Shown one piece after another: positions 8,569 through 18,341 of a stretch of DNA of 64,000 nucleotides (within the stretch, counting starts at the first letter, position 1; every line of letters begins with the position of its first letter). Location: the NCBI GenBank assembly GCA_023665475.1, contig JAMPEB010000001.1, positions 62,001-126,000 of the forward strand. The letters run 5' to 3'. Origin of the DNA: Lachnoclostridium sp. GTDB taxonomy: Bacteria > Bacillota > Clostridia > Lachnospirales > Lachnospiraceae. Under the pieces are notes generated by a model. That model did not search any database. It saw only the letters and a list, made by a program, of their open reading frames with translations, and was not told the DNA's origin. Made by a program: the position numbers and the translations under genes.

Positions 8569-9780
8569 TTACCTGTTTTTCCACAACCCTATCTGTTTCA
8601 TAATCTTTCCCCTCTGTCCCGCAGTCTTAAAAACGGCAAAAACAGAGGTTCTCCGCACCTTCCGGTTATTGCGCAAAAATCTAAACAGCGTAACCGTCCA
8701 AAGAAACGGCCAAAGCAAAAAGCATCTGCCGCTCTTCGGAAAATTCAGGTGCATCTGGTGATGGAATTCCCTGACATAATCCGCTATGCCGTTCCCCCGG
8801 AGCGCAACCATCCTCTCCGGCGCAGATTTCCCGAATTCTTCGGCGGACAGAATCTCCTCCATAAAAGCTTCCGCATCATATTCTCCCGTCACGTCAAGAC
8901 ACTCCTTCGCCTCCCCCGACAGCCCCAGATACCGGAAACTTGCAAGACTCACCATATCGGAAAATCCTTTGATACCGCTTTCCCTCACCATGAAAAGATA
9001 CTTTGCGGCTTCCCGCCTGTTCTCCTCCCGATTCCAGAATACCACCCAGTCACACAAAAGTTTCAGTCCGAAACCTGACCTTAAAAAATGCTGCAGCATA
9101 TGGAGTAGCAGTTCATAGGCATGGCAGGGAGCATCCAGCATCGGCAGGGAGATTCCCATCATATCTGCCGTACAGACATGCCCGCGGCATTCCGCCGCTG
9201 CCTTTTCCATATACTGATTCATCCGCTGATTGTCAAAAGGCTCCGCCAGCATAGTATGAATCTCTATTTCCACTCCGTCCTCCGATTGTAATACCACATG
9301 GTGTAGGGAAGGCTGCTTCTCCATAACCTTGAAGCCCTTCTCCTCCAGAATCTCGCAGCATTCCGAAAGCCTCCCTTCCTCCAAAAGCAGTAAATCCACA
9401 TCCCCCGCCTTTCTCAGCTCCGGCACGGGATAAAAAGACGCCGTGGCGGCGCCTTTTAACAACACCGCGGGAATCCGGGCTTCCTCCAGTACATGGAGCA
9501 GATACTTAGATAAAAACAAAAGGCGGTAACTCTGCTTTACGGTCTGCCTTGCCACGGTCCGGGTTCTTTGCCACACGGAATCGGGTACCATTCCTTCTCC
9601 CATTCTTTCAAAAGTTCCGTAGAGCAAGGACAGCACACTGTGAGCCTGTGCCAGAGCCAGAAAATCTCCCCAGTTTACCGCGGAAAACTCCTCATCTGAT
9701 ATGCTTTTATCCACGCCGCCAAGCTCCTCACTTAACAGCCCAAGCAGCATCTCCTCTTCTCTCTTCACTCCAACCTCCAT
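8569..9780 (-). CDS. Nucleotidyltransferase-fold family protein (NTP_transf_5 type)
   Basis: About 403 residues from ATG 9780; a GTG at 9768 with GGAGG five bases upstream is an equally good start, and the TTG at 9816 lacks a ribosome binding site. The motif LLKGAATASFYP, then R-AGDVDLLL, matches the uncharacterised nucleotidyltransferase family PF14907, where the paired acidic residues would bind metal and a nucleotide; a later EIEIH motif completes the core. The C-terminal third is helical. It is the last gene of the long polysaccharide array, 45 bases after the flippase. Members of this family occur both in capsule loci and beside HprK/PqqD-type RiPP genes, both of which are present here, so its partner system is ambiguous. 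The reaction is not established. Confidence 0.75.
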   Translation of the reverse strand: MEVGVKREEEMLLGLLSEELGGVDKSISDEEFSAVNWGDFLALAQAHSVLSLLYGTFERMGEGMVPDSVWQRTRTVARQTVKQSYRLLFLSKYLLHVLEEARIPAVLLKGAATASFYPVPELRKAGDVDLLLLEEGRLSECCEILEEKGFKVMEKQPSLHHVVLQSEDGVEIEIHTMLAEPFDNQRMNQYMEKAAAECRGHVCTADMMGISLPMLDAPCHAYELLLHMLQHFLRSGFGLKLLCDWVVFWNREENRREAAKYLFMVRESGIKGFSDMVSLASFRYLGLSGEAKECLDVTGEYDAEAFMEEILSAEEFGKSAPERMVALRGNGIADYVREFHHQMHLNFPKSGRCFLLWPFLWTVTLFRFLRNNRKVRRTSVFAVFKTAGQRGKIMKQIGLWKNR

Positions 9781-9825
9781 GATTTTGCTCCGTGTAATCT
9801 CAGAATCCAATGTCAATAAGCTGAC

Positions 9826-11361
9826 TTATGAAAAACGCCGCTTCCTTAAAATCTCCGACGCCTTACCCTTTAACAGCAAAAACTCTCTGGTGCGGCAGTA
9901 AAGCGCAAGATAGGAAAGATTTGTTACCGCAAAACATAATAAAAACCGCAGAATACACACCACCCATACATTCCCCTCAATATAACCGCACAGCCGGCTC
10001 TGCACAATCCAGAGAAGGAAAGTTACTCCCGCATAAATGGCATAACGCAGAAAATAAGGTCTTGAAGACGCTTTCAGTCTGTGTTTGTACAGTACATAGG
10101 GCTCTACCCACAAGGATGTGGTCACTGTACTGACCATAGTGCCAAAAAAGACCCCTATGGTTCCCATATATTTCCCCAATAAAAGGGACACTGCCAGATT
10201 AATCAAAGCTTCCGCAGGCGCTTTATATCTGTCATACCGGAACAGTCCCATGGAATCCCGGAACACCAGCGTGGCCTGCCTCATGCCGGTGAGATAAAAA
10301 TTCAGGCACAGCACCAATGTTATCTGTCCGGCAAATACATACTGTTTTCCGAAACTTGCCCCCACAAAAAGGTCTAACACCTCATACATACAGATAGCCG
10401 CCAGCCCGTACATCCACTGACCGATAAAAAATGCCGCTTCAAATATTTTCCGGATGCGCTCCCGGTTCTCCTCAACACCCATATTTCCCACGCTTGCGGT
10501 GATACCCTGAAACATCTGCTCCAAAACCTGTTTCACGGAACCGATGATCAAAAAATAATTGGAATATTGTCCCACACTGACGGTTCCCACCAATGCCGCC
10601 AACAGCAGATTATCCGTGTTATTCACTGCCACATTGCCGATTTTATGCATAAGCATGGCACGGATATTCTTAATAATACCTTTTTTCTCTTCTGTGGAAA
10701 GAGGCTTTATGTCCTTATCCCGCAGATAGGGATACATTCTGTCCGCCCGCTTGGAAATGCAGATATTATTCCCAACAGTACATAATATCTGGATACCCAG
10801 AAAGAGCATAAAATTCCGGGTGGTAAGCAGCACTGCAATCTGCAGCATATTCTGAATAATCCATGAGGTAGTCTGATAAACTACCCCGATATAGCTTAGC
10901 TGGTGGGCGTCTATCAGGGTTCTTTTATAAATCATGATATAAGATGCCACCGAATTTGCCAGATACAGCAGATAAATCAAGGTCAGATGCGGCACATCGG
11001 GCTTATCTTTTATCAGGACATCCAAAAAAGGAAGCACTAAGAGCCCCCCTGCCAGCACAACTAACGCTACCACCCGGTAAAACCCCTGATAAGCCTTCAT
11101 CAGGGATTTCTGTTTTTCTATGTCTTCCTCCGCAATAGGTTTATACAAAGCATAGGTGATGGCAACTCCCACTCCAAGCTCCGACAGCGCCAGTACGCTC
11201 AATATGTCCAAGAACAATCCGTTAATTCCCACATACTCTTCACTCAAAGTATGGGTAAATACTACTCTTTGGGCAAACCCCATAAGAATGGCAGTCATTC
11301 TGCCCACCATTGCCACGGTGGTATTGCGCGCCGAGTATTCTGTTCTGCTCATTTTTGTCAC
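9826..11361 (-). CDS. Polysaccharide flippase (MOP superfamily, Wzx-like)
   Basis: A 511-residue polytopic protein with about 12-14 hydrophobic helices. The N-terminal pattern RNTTVAMVGRMTAILMGFAQ followed by LSEEYVGINGLF is typical of the Clostridia branch of polysaccharide export flippases, which move lipid-linked oligosaccharides across the membrane. The start overlaps the end of the Stealth gene by four bases (ATGA), indicating translational coupling. With PelG also present further upstream, the locus encodes two MOP-type transporters, which suggests two export steps or two products. Substrate specificity cannot be read from the sequence. Confidence 0.85.
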   Translation of the reverse strand: MTKMSRTEYSARNTTVAMVGRMTAILMGFAQRVVFTHTLSEEYVGINGLFLDILSVLALSELGVGVAITYALYKPIAEEDIEKQKSLMKAYQGFYRVVALVVLAGGLLVLPFLDVLIKDKPDVPHLTLIYLLYLANSVASYIMIYKRTLIDAHQLSYIGVVYQTTSWIIQNMLQIAVLLTTRNFMLFLGIQILCTVGNNICISKRADRMYPYLRDKDIKPLSTEEKKGIIKNIRAMLMHKIGNVAVNNTDNLLLAALVGTVSVGQYSNYFLIIGSVKQVLEQMFQGITASVGNMGVEENRERIRKIFEAAFFIGQWMYGLAAICMYEVLDLFVGASFGKQYVFAGQITLVLCLNFYLTGMRQATLVFRDSMGLFRYDRYKAPAEALINLAVSLLLGKYMGTIGVFFGTMVSTVTTSLWVEPYVLYKHRLKASSRPYFLRYAIYAGVTFLLWIVQSRLCGYIEGNVWVVCILRFLLCFAVTNLSYLALYCRTREFLLLKGKASEILRKRRFS

Positions 11362-12410
11362 AGCGCTTCCTCCAAAGCTTCTCTTTCAAAGGCAGATTTC
11401 TCCGGCAGACTCATCTCAAAAGCAGTGCAAAGCTCTGCCCGTACCGCATCCTCATCCCTGCTAACTCTGGCGTCATTGATGCAGATTATCCTATGTTTAC
11501 GCTTTTTCATTTCCTTAAGAAGCTTTTCATTGTCATCACCAATCTCGTAATATCCAAAAAAACGGTGCAGATTTAAGGGCTCAAAGTTTCCCGAAAGCTT
11601 CTGCCATTCCCTAAAAAGATATTGTGTCACATCTCCGGCGCTGCGAAAACGATTCAGGGAAACCTGTTCCAAAAGTTCCCTCTCCTTCTCCCAAACCTCC
11701 TTAAAAGTGCTTTTGCAAAACGGCGAAGGACCATGCACCGTATAAAATCCCGTGTAACGCGGAAAATACAATTCCAGCAGATTGTACCAAAAATAGAGCG
11801 GCGGGTATCCTATTTTAAAATATTTTCCCGGCTGCCTTTTCACATTCTCCCTTTTGGAAAAATATTTTGACAGTACCAGACTGTTATTTAACAGCGTCCG
11901 GGACATAATCGGATTGGAAGGATTGGCTACCACCGGCTGGAATGCCAGCATATCGCAAGGTTTTCCTTTCCTGAAAAAATCCTCCGGCGCAGTTTTTTTC
12001 ATCAGAAACATATCGTCGTTAAAATAGACAAATCGTTCCGACAGTCCCTCTATTTCATGCAGATATAATTCCAGAACATTGCTGTTAAAGGTGGGCAGGA
12101 ACTTCTCCGGTATATAGTCCCCATGCCTTACCACATGAAGTTTCGGATTTTCCTCTTCCAACCACTTTGGCAGTTGTCCGTAGGTGATAAAGTGAATTTT
12201 TCTCACCCAGGGAGCATATTTTTCTACGCCCCTGAACCAATATTTTAACAGTCCCCAATCCCGATACCGTTCCTTTCTTCCGTCCGTCTTCAGGATTTTA
12301 TCCCTATCCGCACGGGTACAATACTCTTCTTTATGTTTGCGATATGCCTCGTTCCATTCCCCGTCATAAACATTGACCCATGTTATCACAAAATCTATTG
12401 GAGTTTCCAT
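11358..12410 (-). CDS. Stealth-family capsular polysaccharide phosphotransferase
   Basis: A 350-residue cytoplasmic protein with the Stealth conserved regions in order: CR1 at the N-terminus (IDFVITWVN followed by D), CR2 (RYRDWGLLKYWFRGVEKYAPW-V, then VYFNDDMFL) at about 65-150 and CR3 (MSRTLLNNS, later VHGPSPF) at about 170-260. Family members transfer sugar-1-phosphate or an equivalent to build phosphodiester-linked polymers, as in meningococcal capsule and GlcNAc-1-phosphotransferase. The start ATG 12410 has AAGGGAG 10 bases upstream. It lies between the large membrane protein and the flippase, consistent with assembly of a phosphate-containing surface polymer; the actual donor is unknown. 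Confidence 0.9.
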   Translation of the reverse strand: METPIDFVITWVNVYDGEWNEAYRKHKEEYCTRADRDKILKTDGRKERYRDWGLLKYWFRGVEKYAPWVRKIHFITYGQLPKWLEEENPKLHVVRHGDYIPEKFLPTFNSNVLELYLHEIEGLSERFVYFNDDMFLMKKTAPEDFFRKGKPCDMLAFQPVVANPSNPIMSRTLLNNSLVLSKYFSKRENVKRQPGKYFKIGYPPLYFWYNLLELYFPRYTGFYTVHGPSPFCKSTFKEVWEKERELLEQVSLNRFRSAGDVTQYLFREWQKLSGNFEPLNLHRFFGYYEIGDDNEKLLKEMKKRKHRIICINDARVSRDEDAVRAELCTAFEMSLPEKSAFEREALEEAL

Positions 12411-12441
12411 GTCATGACTCCCTTCCTTTTATGACTTTTTA

Positions 12442-14988
12442 TTACCATATATTCAACAGAAAAAGATTCTCCGGATTTTGCCTGAAATAGTAACAGACAA
12501 AATCTTCATCCTCATAATAAACCCTCATCTCATAGGGATAGATTTCCCTGAATTTCTGGCACCATCTATAGGCCTGGGATTCCAGCAGGGTACGCATGGC
12601 AATATTATCATATGTGCCGGAAGAACCCGCGAACCATCTTAGCTCCGCCTCCTGTGCGGAAATCTCCGATGCGGTAATATCGGGACATTGGCTTACAAAA
12701 TTGACATAATAATCCGCATACTTCTCCCATGCCAGCCAGTCGGAGCCTTCAAAGAAATGGCTCTGCGCATACTCAATGGGTTTTTTCTCCACATAGATGA
12801 ACACATGCTCCGTGGGAATTACATAACCTATGGTTCTGGTACTGTTCATAAAATCCGTAAGCTCTTCGTGCCATCCGTACTGAATCATCTGATAAATCTC
12901 ATCCGTCGGGGACACGATGGTATAAGTTCCCTTGGGCATGGAGCTTACAATGGAATAAGTGGTCATGACCGCACTGTTATAGCGGGTCAGCTCATAGTAT
13001 AAATATCCATGGAAAGTTCCCGTCATAATAGTTCCCACATAAATGCCCAGAGTGCCCAGAGCTGACACGGCTCCCAAAATTTTGTGATGCACAATCACCT
13101 GAGCCAGCGTCAAAAATAAATCCACCGGTATCGCCAACACAGCCAGAATCAGCATCTGCGCCGAAGAACAGATTCTGGAGCCTGCAATCAGTGAGGGCAG
13201 TCCCAGACTGCCTGCACAGTACAGCATCATAAAAAGCACCGACGCCAAAGCAATGGAAAAATATCCGTCAAAATATCCTGCGTCCCACTCCATGGTCCGT
13301 TTCGTTTTCCGGCTTCTTAAAAAAATTCCCGCAATGAGCAAAACCGCCTTTACCGCCGCCCACAACGCAAACGCCAGAAAAGTACAATTCACAATAAAGT
13401 CCGCCCGCTGTTCCCGGTATAAGGTGACATAGCCCGACCAATAAAGCGCATCCGCTTTCCTTTGAATCAGTCCCTTAATTCTTTGAAGCAGGGGCTCTTT
13501 CTCCTTTTGGGGCGGCGTCTGCTGCGCCTGCTGCCCACCTTCCGAAGAACTGCCGCTCTCACTCTCATTGTCCGAAGACTCCTGTGCTTCCCCGGACGAA
13601 GAAGAACTGCCTCCTCCCCACGAGAAAGACAAGCTGCCTGTAATCTCCTCTCCGGTCTCTTCATCCAAAATAATGTTGGGATTATTCGCCTCATCCTCAC
13701 CGTTGATAACATTCACCGCCCATCCGATGGAGCCCTGGAACGGAATACCCGATATCAGTGCTCCCACCATGGGCACCACTGCAACCAGACATCCCAATGC
13801 CACCGCAACCACTAAGGGTATCAGCCTCTTTTTGTAAAAAATCCTAAATGCCATTATGGGAAGCAGCGCCACACATAAAAAGAACGCCATTATTGTGGGA
13901 TAAAAATGTATGGTCAGAGACGCGGCAAGCGCCATGGCAAAGACGAAAAGGTTCTCATCCCAATAGTTTTCCGTATACTTTATCTCCTGATTCAGCTCTT
14001 CCTCCAGCGAAAATTCCGGTATCATCGCCGCTATTTTCTGCCTTTCTTTTTGGTTGTAATAATCCCTGATTCTTGTAAAAGGCTTTAAATAGATTTCCGG
14101 AATCTGCTTGGTGCTCCGGGAATAACGGATTAAAAAGGTTCCGCACAAAAACAAAGTATATAACCCAAATTCCTGAGGCAGTGTCCACTGCAGCCGGGAC
14201 ATACTGTACACTTCGTCTATGCACAGCAAATCCACTGTCAAAAATGCCGTCAGCACAAACAGGGGCGTATAGCGGGAACGAAAAAGTTCCTTAAAAAGCA
14301 GATACGCGGACAGCAGATATACCATCACATGGATGCCTGCCAGAAACAGCATACAACTATAGAGTCTGATTCCGAAAAGCGTATGCATGCCATATACAAA
14401 ACAATGCATTGCCTCCGGGTAAACGCCTGCCGAAAAAATCTTTCCCTGCGTCAGCCCGTAAACCCATGCACTGTGGGGATACATGTCTCCAAAACCGTAA
14501 GAATAATCCTGAAAAGCGCCATAAGTAAAATATACCATGCCATATATCAGAATGACAAAAAGGATTCCGTAATCCCACCAATGCCCCCTCATAAAATCAC
14601 AAAATTTACAAAACAGATACCGGATAAACCTCCCTATGCTGTTTAACCTGTCAGCTATGTAAGATTTACGGCCGTAAGTACCCATGACCAGATGCTTAAA
14701 ATCCTGCTTCTGCTTATCCTTTATCCTGATGTTGCGGCATGCCGACCAGATAAAGACGCCGTAAAATAATATGCGGATCACCCATGGATTCAAAATGTGT
14801 AAAAGTCCCAGCAAAAGAACTACACTGTTGACCAAGACTACCTGCACGGTAACACAGAATCCGAACCAAAAGGTTTTGGATCTGCCTTTCAACACCTCGA
14901 AAAATACGGTAGAGGGCCAGACAAACATCAAAAACAGATATGCCAGAAGCACCTTGGTATATTCAAATGCCCAATATAGCGTAATCAC
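12442..14988 (-). CDS. Large polytopic membrane protein of the polysaccharide locus
   Basis: About 848 residues from GTG 14988. That start overlaps the preceding stop (GTGA) and has GGGAGG seven bases upstream; a longer frame to 15066 runs inside the upstream gene and is rejected. At least 12 hydrophobic helices are visible, with an extracytoplasmic Ser/Gly/Glu-rich insert near residues 455-510 (SWGGGSSSSS, then ESESGSSSEGG). The C-terminal 150 residues after the last helix are soluble and Tyr/Glu rich. The overall plan resembles GT-C type glycosyltransferases or polymerases, but no diagnostic first-loop Asp motif was identified with confidence. In context it could be a polymerase or a glycan-modifying enzyme acting at the outer face of the membrane. 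Function unassigned. Confidence 0.7.
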   Translation of the reverse strand: MITLYWAFEYTKVLLAYLFLMFVWPSTVFFEVLKGRSKTFWFGFCVTVQVVLVNSVVLLLGLLHILNPWVIRILFYGVFIWSACRNIRIKDKQKQDFKHLVMGTYGRKSYIADRLNSIGRFIRYLFCKFCDFMRGHWWDYGILFVILIYGMVYFTYGAFQDYSYGFGDMYPHSAWVYGLTQGKIFSAGVYPEAMHCFVYGMHTLFGIRLYSCMLFLAGIHVMVYLLSAYLLFKELFRSRYTPLFVLTAFLTVDLLCIDEVYSMSRLQWTLPQEFGLYTLFLCGTFLIRYSRSTKQIPEIYLKPFTRIRDYYNQKERQKIAAMIPEFSLEEELNQEIKYTENYWDENLFVFAMALAASLTIHFYPTIMAFFLCVALLPIMAFRIFYKKRLIPLVVAVALGCLVAVVPMVGALISGIPFQGSIGWAVNVINGEDEANNPNIILDEETGEEITGSLSFSWGGGSSSSSGEAQESSDNESESGSSSEGGQQAQQTPPQKEKEPLLQRIKGLIQRKADALYWSGYVTLYREQRADFIVNCTFLAFALWAAVKAVLLIAGIFLRSRKTKRTMEWDAGYFDGYFSIALASVLFMMLYCAGSLGLPSLIAGSRICSSAQMLILAVLAIPVDLFLTLAQVIVHHKILGAVSALGTLGIYVGTIMTGTFHGYLYYELTRYNSAVMTTYSIVSSMPKGTYTIVSPTDEIYQMIQYGWHEELTDFMNSTRTIGYVIPTEHVFIYVEKKPIEYAQSHFFEGSDWLAWEKYADYYVNFVSQCPDITASEISAQEAELRWFAGSSGTYDNIAMRTLLESQAYRWCQKFREIYPYEMRVYYEDEDFVCYYFRQNPENLFLLNIW

Positions 14989-16322
14989 TTCTTCACCTCC
15001 CGCTTTTGCAAAGAGCCCAGCTCTGCCCTTCCGTCTTCCCTCGAAAGATTGGCAAAACGGATACATCTGCCGTCCTGTTTTCTCCTTGCATAAAGATACA
15101 GAATGCCATCCTGCAAATCAATCTCACAGCTTATTTTCTGCACCTTTCCCGCTTTCCATTTTGTCATGTCACAGTCAATCTGAAAAGAGGAAAGCCTGTT
15201 TCCTTCCCCCCAACATTCCAGAAACACTTCGGCGTCCTGATAAAATCCCGCAAATCCCACATTTTCTATTGCAATCTCCACAAGGCACTGCTGCCCTGTT
15301 ATTTTCATCTCCACATCCCGTATCAGGAAACGGTATCCCAGATGAGCCCCGATATAATCATACACGCTCTTTCCCGCCCAGACGCCGCTTCCCGTATAAC
15401 TCCACTGTTTCCAGATATCCAGCGTCCTGATGTCATGGGCTTTATTCAGATAAGTAATATGCATTTTCCTGAGAGTATCCAATATCTGCCTGGAATTGAG
15501 TTTCTCCGTATAGCCCTCCCCATAGACTGCCTCCCCACCGTTTGGCACATAATTTCCGAGTTCCTCCTCAAATTCCATCTCCGGTTCGGCTCCCCATGGG
15601 CTGTCCCAGCCTGCACTGACTCTGTCCCCTGTGTCAAAGGTTCCCAAATGACTCTTTGAACCAAACATCCCGTCGTCAAAAAGTCCCATGCCGTCCTCCG
15701 GCATTTCCGTGATATGCAGGGTGTAGGTATGTAAAAGCCTCCATTGGGCAGGGCGTCTCACTGCCAGATACATCCCGTTTTTCTTAAATCCGCCCAGAAT
15801 ACCCGCCATCCGCTTCATCTTATCCGCCGTCAAATGCCTGCTTCCATGCATCTCGCCCCAATTACCCACAAGCATCCCCTGAAAGACAAAAACAGCTTTC
15901 CATTCCCGAAAAAGCGTTCCAAGCTGCTCCAAATGCCTCTCCACCAGAGAAAAAGAAGAAGGCTCTCTCTCCATGCCCTTTCCCTCATGATCATAGACAA
16001 TCCTTAAAATCACATCATACTGCGCCTCGGCAAAAAAGCCGACAATGCGCCCGATGCGGGATATGGCGTCCTCATCCAGCTCCCTGTCATAGAATCCGCC
16101 GATATCCATCAAAAGAAGCGCCAATGTATCGTCTTTATCCAGACACCATTCCAATTCCTCAAAATCCGGCTCTTTCCTGATGTCAAAAGTATGTATCTGA
16201 TACCATCCCCTTGCAGGATTTTGCAGCCTGCCCGTCTGCTCCGTTAATTCCGCCTTACAAAAACGAAATCCGGTTTCACCGCGCAATTTGGGAATCGTTA
16301 ATTTAGGAAACAGAGATTTCAT
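14985..16322 (-). CDS. DUF4874/DUF4832-domain protein
   Basis: A 445-residue protein whose N-terminal half (LQNPARGWYQIHTF, then LLLMDIGGFYD and VILRIVYDHEGKG) matches the DUF4874 pattern and whose C-terminal half (LNKAHD, GAHLGYRFLIRDVEM) matches DUF4832. The N-terminal part looks like a TIM-barrel glycosidase-type fold; the C-terminal part is beta-rich. No signal peptide is seen, so it may act in the cytoplasm unless exported by another route. The start ATG 16322 has GGAGG six bases upstream and overlaps the GT2 gene by 20 bases. Its stop is embedded in the start of the next membrane protein. A role in trimming or modifying the polymer is inference from the domain pair and location. Confidence 0.75.
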   Translation of the reverse strand: MKSLFPKLTIPKLRGETGFRFCKAELTEQTGRLQNPARGWYQIHTFDIRKEPDFEELEWCLDKDDTLALLLMDIGGFYDRELDEDAISRIGRIVGFFAEAQYDVILRIVYDHEGKGMEREPSSFSLVERHLEQLGTLFREWKAVFVFQGMLVGNWGEMHGSRHLTADKMKRMAGILGGFKKNGMYLAVRRPAQWRLLHTYTLHITEMPEDGMGLFDDGMFGSKSHLGTFDTGDRVSAGWDSPWGAEPEMEFEEELGNYVPNGGEAVYGEGYTEKLNSRQILDTLRKMHITYLNKAHDIRTLDIWKQWSYTGSGVWAGKSVYDYIGAHLGYRFLIRDVEMKITGQQCLVEIAIENVGFAGFYQDAEVFLECWGEGNRLSSFQIDCDMTKWKAGKVQKISCEIDLQDGILYLYARRKQDGRCIRFANLSREDGRAELGSLQKREVKK

Positions 16323-17085
16323 CCATTGCCTCCATATCTACATGAAACAGTTTTATTCTAATCCATACGGCAATAATCGAAAACATCATGCGGAACATAT
16401 AGAAAAACGGCTTCAGCCCGGAATGCATGCTCTTTCCCTCCGTTCTGGGGTGCATCACCGCCGGGATTTCCACCACACGATAGCCTAAAAGCATCATTTG
16501 CATAATGATATTGGCATCGGGATATTGGTCGTCAAAATGATTATATCCCGCATAAAATCTAAAAGCCCTCCTGCTGAGTCCCTGTAATCCCGTAGTCGGA
16601 TCCATAATCTTTCTGCCGGTTCCCAGGCGTATTAAAATCCGAAACATGGTATAGGCAATTTTTTTCATTACGGAGGTTGGATAGGCAAAACTCCCTTCCA
16701 CAAAGCGGGAACCCAGCACAATATCCGGGCAATGCCCCCTCTCGTCTTCGGTTGTAAGTTTCTCATAAATTTCCCTGACATTGCAGGCATCATGCTGTCC
16801 GTCCGCATCCATTTGAATCACATAGCGGTAGCCGTTCTGCAGGGCATATTTATACCCTGTCTGCAATCCGCTCCCATAGCCCAGATTATATACATGAGTC
16901 ACCACCGGATGCTTTCTTGCCTTGACAATACTTCCCGTATTGTCCGTAGACGCATCGTTTATCACCAACAAATCCGCAATGTCCCTAATCTGCGGTTCTT
17001 CCAATTTATCAAGGAGAGCTCCGATATTTTTTGCCTCATTGTATGCAGGAATGATAATCAACAATTCTTTTTGTCCGTTGCCCAT
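16303..17085 (-). CDS. Family 2 glycosyltransferase (polyprenyl-phosphate sugar transferase type)
   Basis: A 260-residue GT-A protein: LLIIIPAYNEAKNIGALL, then LVINDASTDNT, then YVIQMDADGQHD (the DXD metal and nucleotide-sugar site) and an acceptor region with TTGLQGLSRRA. The profile matches dolichyl/undecaprenyl-phosphate mannosyl- or glucosyltransferases without the C-terminal membrane domain. A DUF2304 membrane protein two genes upstream commonly partners such enzymes. The start has GAGGGACAG upstream. It probably loads a sugar on a lipid carrier for the membrane-bound transferases of the locus; the donor sugar is unknown. Confidence 0.88.
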   Translation of the reverse strand: MGNGQKELLIIIPAYNEAKNIGALLDKLEEPQIRDIADLLVINDASTDNTGSIVKARKHPVVTHVYNLGYGSGLQTGYKYALQNGYRYVIQMDADGQHDACNVREIYEKLTTEDERGHCPDIVLGSRFVEGSFAYPTSVMKKIAYTMFRILIRLGTGRKIMDPTTGLQGLSRRAFRFYAGYNHFDDQYPDANIIMQMMLLGYRVVEIPAVMHPRTEGKSMHSGLKPFFYMFRMMFSIIAVWIRIKLFHVDMEAMDEISVS

Positions 17086-17138
17086 AGTCTGTCCCTCATA
17101 GCCCTCTATACTGTCTTGCTTTGGCTGCTCCCAAGCGC

Positions 17139-18341
17139 TTAATTTGCTAACCTCAACAATTTCTCCACTTCCGACTCGTCCGTAAGCTTCTTTTGTGCCG
17201 CCGCCCTTCCCAAGCGGCTGCGAAGGGATTCATCCTGTAACAGCGTCTGTATGTCCCGGCAGATTTCTTCGGGGGTAAAACCGCACATCATGCCGTCCAC
17301 TCCCGGAATGACCTGTTCCCTGTTACCGCTGCAATCCGAAACCAGAATGGCGCACCCTAAAGTCTGCGCCTCCTGTATGGCGATGCTTTTGCCCTCAAAG
17401 CGGCTGGCATGGACATAAATATCCGCCTGCGCCATATAGGGATAAGGGTTTTTACTCGCCCCGAGAAGCAGGAAATCCTCCTCCAAATGAAAATGCCGGA
17501 TTTTCTCCTCCAGAAAGCTCCTCTGATCCCCTTCCCCAAGCACATACCATCGTGCCCGAATCCCCTTTTCCTTTAACAGTTTCATGGCTTCTATGGATAC
17601 CTCGAAAGCTTTCTGCGCGGTAAGCCTTCCCACCGTGAGAATCCTAAAACCCTCATAATCATCCGTAAATCCGCCGGAAAGTTTTGCTTTTTGGCGGATG
17701 GCATCCTGATTAACCAGATTATGAAAAACCTCTGACTTTGGTCCGCATTCCGGATAAACCTGTAAAAAAGCTTCTCTGACCTCTTTTGACACACAAAATA
17801 CCCTGTCAAACTTTAAGTAACAATTTCTGTCCAACTCCCTTGTATATCCGGCCCTTCCATAATCTACATGAAGAAATGCCGCTTTTCGGACCGCTTCCAC
17901 ATGGTCCGCCACATAATAGGCGGAACCGCCCTCCAGATAAGCCACTGCCAAATCATAATGCTCTTTGAACCGCTGTCCGGAATCCGACAGGACTCTCCAT
18001 AACAGTTTATCTGTCAGAATCTTACCTTTTGCCGCCATGGCTGCCAGATTTTTTATCAGATAAGGAAACAGACGAAATACCGTAGCTCTGGCAAACATTG
18101 CCTTCAGTACCGTCCTCCTCATATGCGCCCTGCCTTCCCTGCCAAGCACGGAACTGTCATCATAGCGCGCATTTAACAGTTTCACATAGTCCGGCAGCTC
18201 ATGCACCATTTCCCCCTGTGCCATAAGCACATAGAGAGAAACCTCGTATTCCGCAGGGTTGATATGGCGTAAAAGCTCTAAAAGCGCTGTTTCCGCCCCC
18301 GCCTGTCCCATTGTATTCATCACTACCAATATTTTTTTCAT
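17139..18341 (-). CDS. Family 4 (GT-B) glycosyltransferase
   Basis: A 400-residue GT-B fold enzyme. The N-terminal domain begins KKILVVMNTMGQAGAETAL; the C-terminal domain has ILTVGRLTAQKAFEVSIEA, then HASRFEGKSIAIQEAQTLG, containing the EX7E-type donor-site motif. The stop is followed after 53 bases by the GT2 gene, and the start ATG overlaps the stop of DUF2304 by one base. The substrate is not evident; it likely adds one sugar of the surface polymer or its lipid-linked intermediate on the cytoplasmic side. Confidence 0.9.
   Translation of the reverse strand: MKKILVVMNTMGQAGAETALLELLRHINPAEYEVSLYVLMAQGEMVHELPDYVKLLNARYDDSSVLGREGRAHMRRTVLKAMFARATVFRLFPYLIKNLAAMAAKGKILTDKLLWRVLSDSGQRFKEHYDLAVAYLEGGSAYYVADHVEAVRKAAFLHVDYGRAGYTRELDRNCYLKFDRVFCVSKEVREAFLQVYPECGPKSEVFHNLVNQDAIRQKAKLSGGFTDDYEGFRILTVGRLTAQKAFEVSIEAMKLLKEKGIRARWYVLGEGDQRSFLEEKIRHFHLEEDFLLLGASKNPYPYMAQADIYVHASRFEGKSIAIQEAQTLGCAILVSDCSGNREQVIPGVDGMMCGFTPEEICRDIQTLLQDESLRSRLGRAAAQKKLTDESEVEKLLRLAN

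Noticed and set aside
14989-15066. Longer start for the large membrane protein
   Set aside because: It would lie wholly inside the DUF4832 gene; GTG 14988 has a good ribosome binding site and a coupled GTGA overlap.
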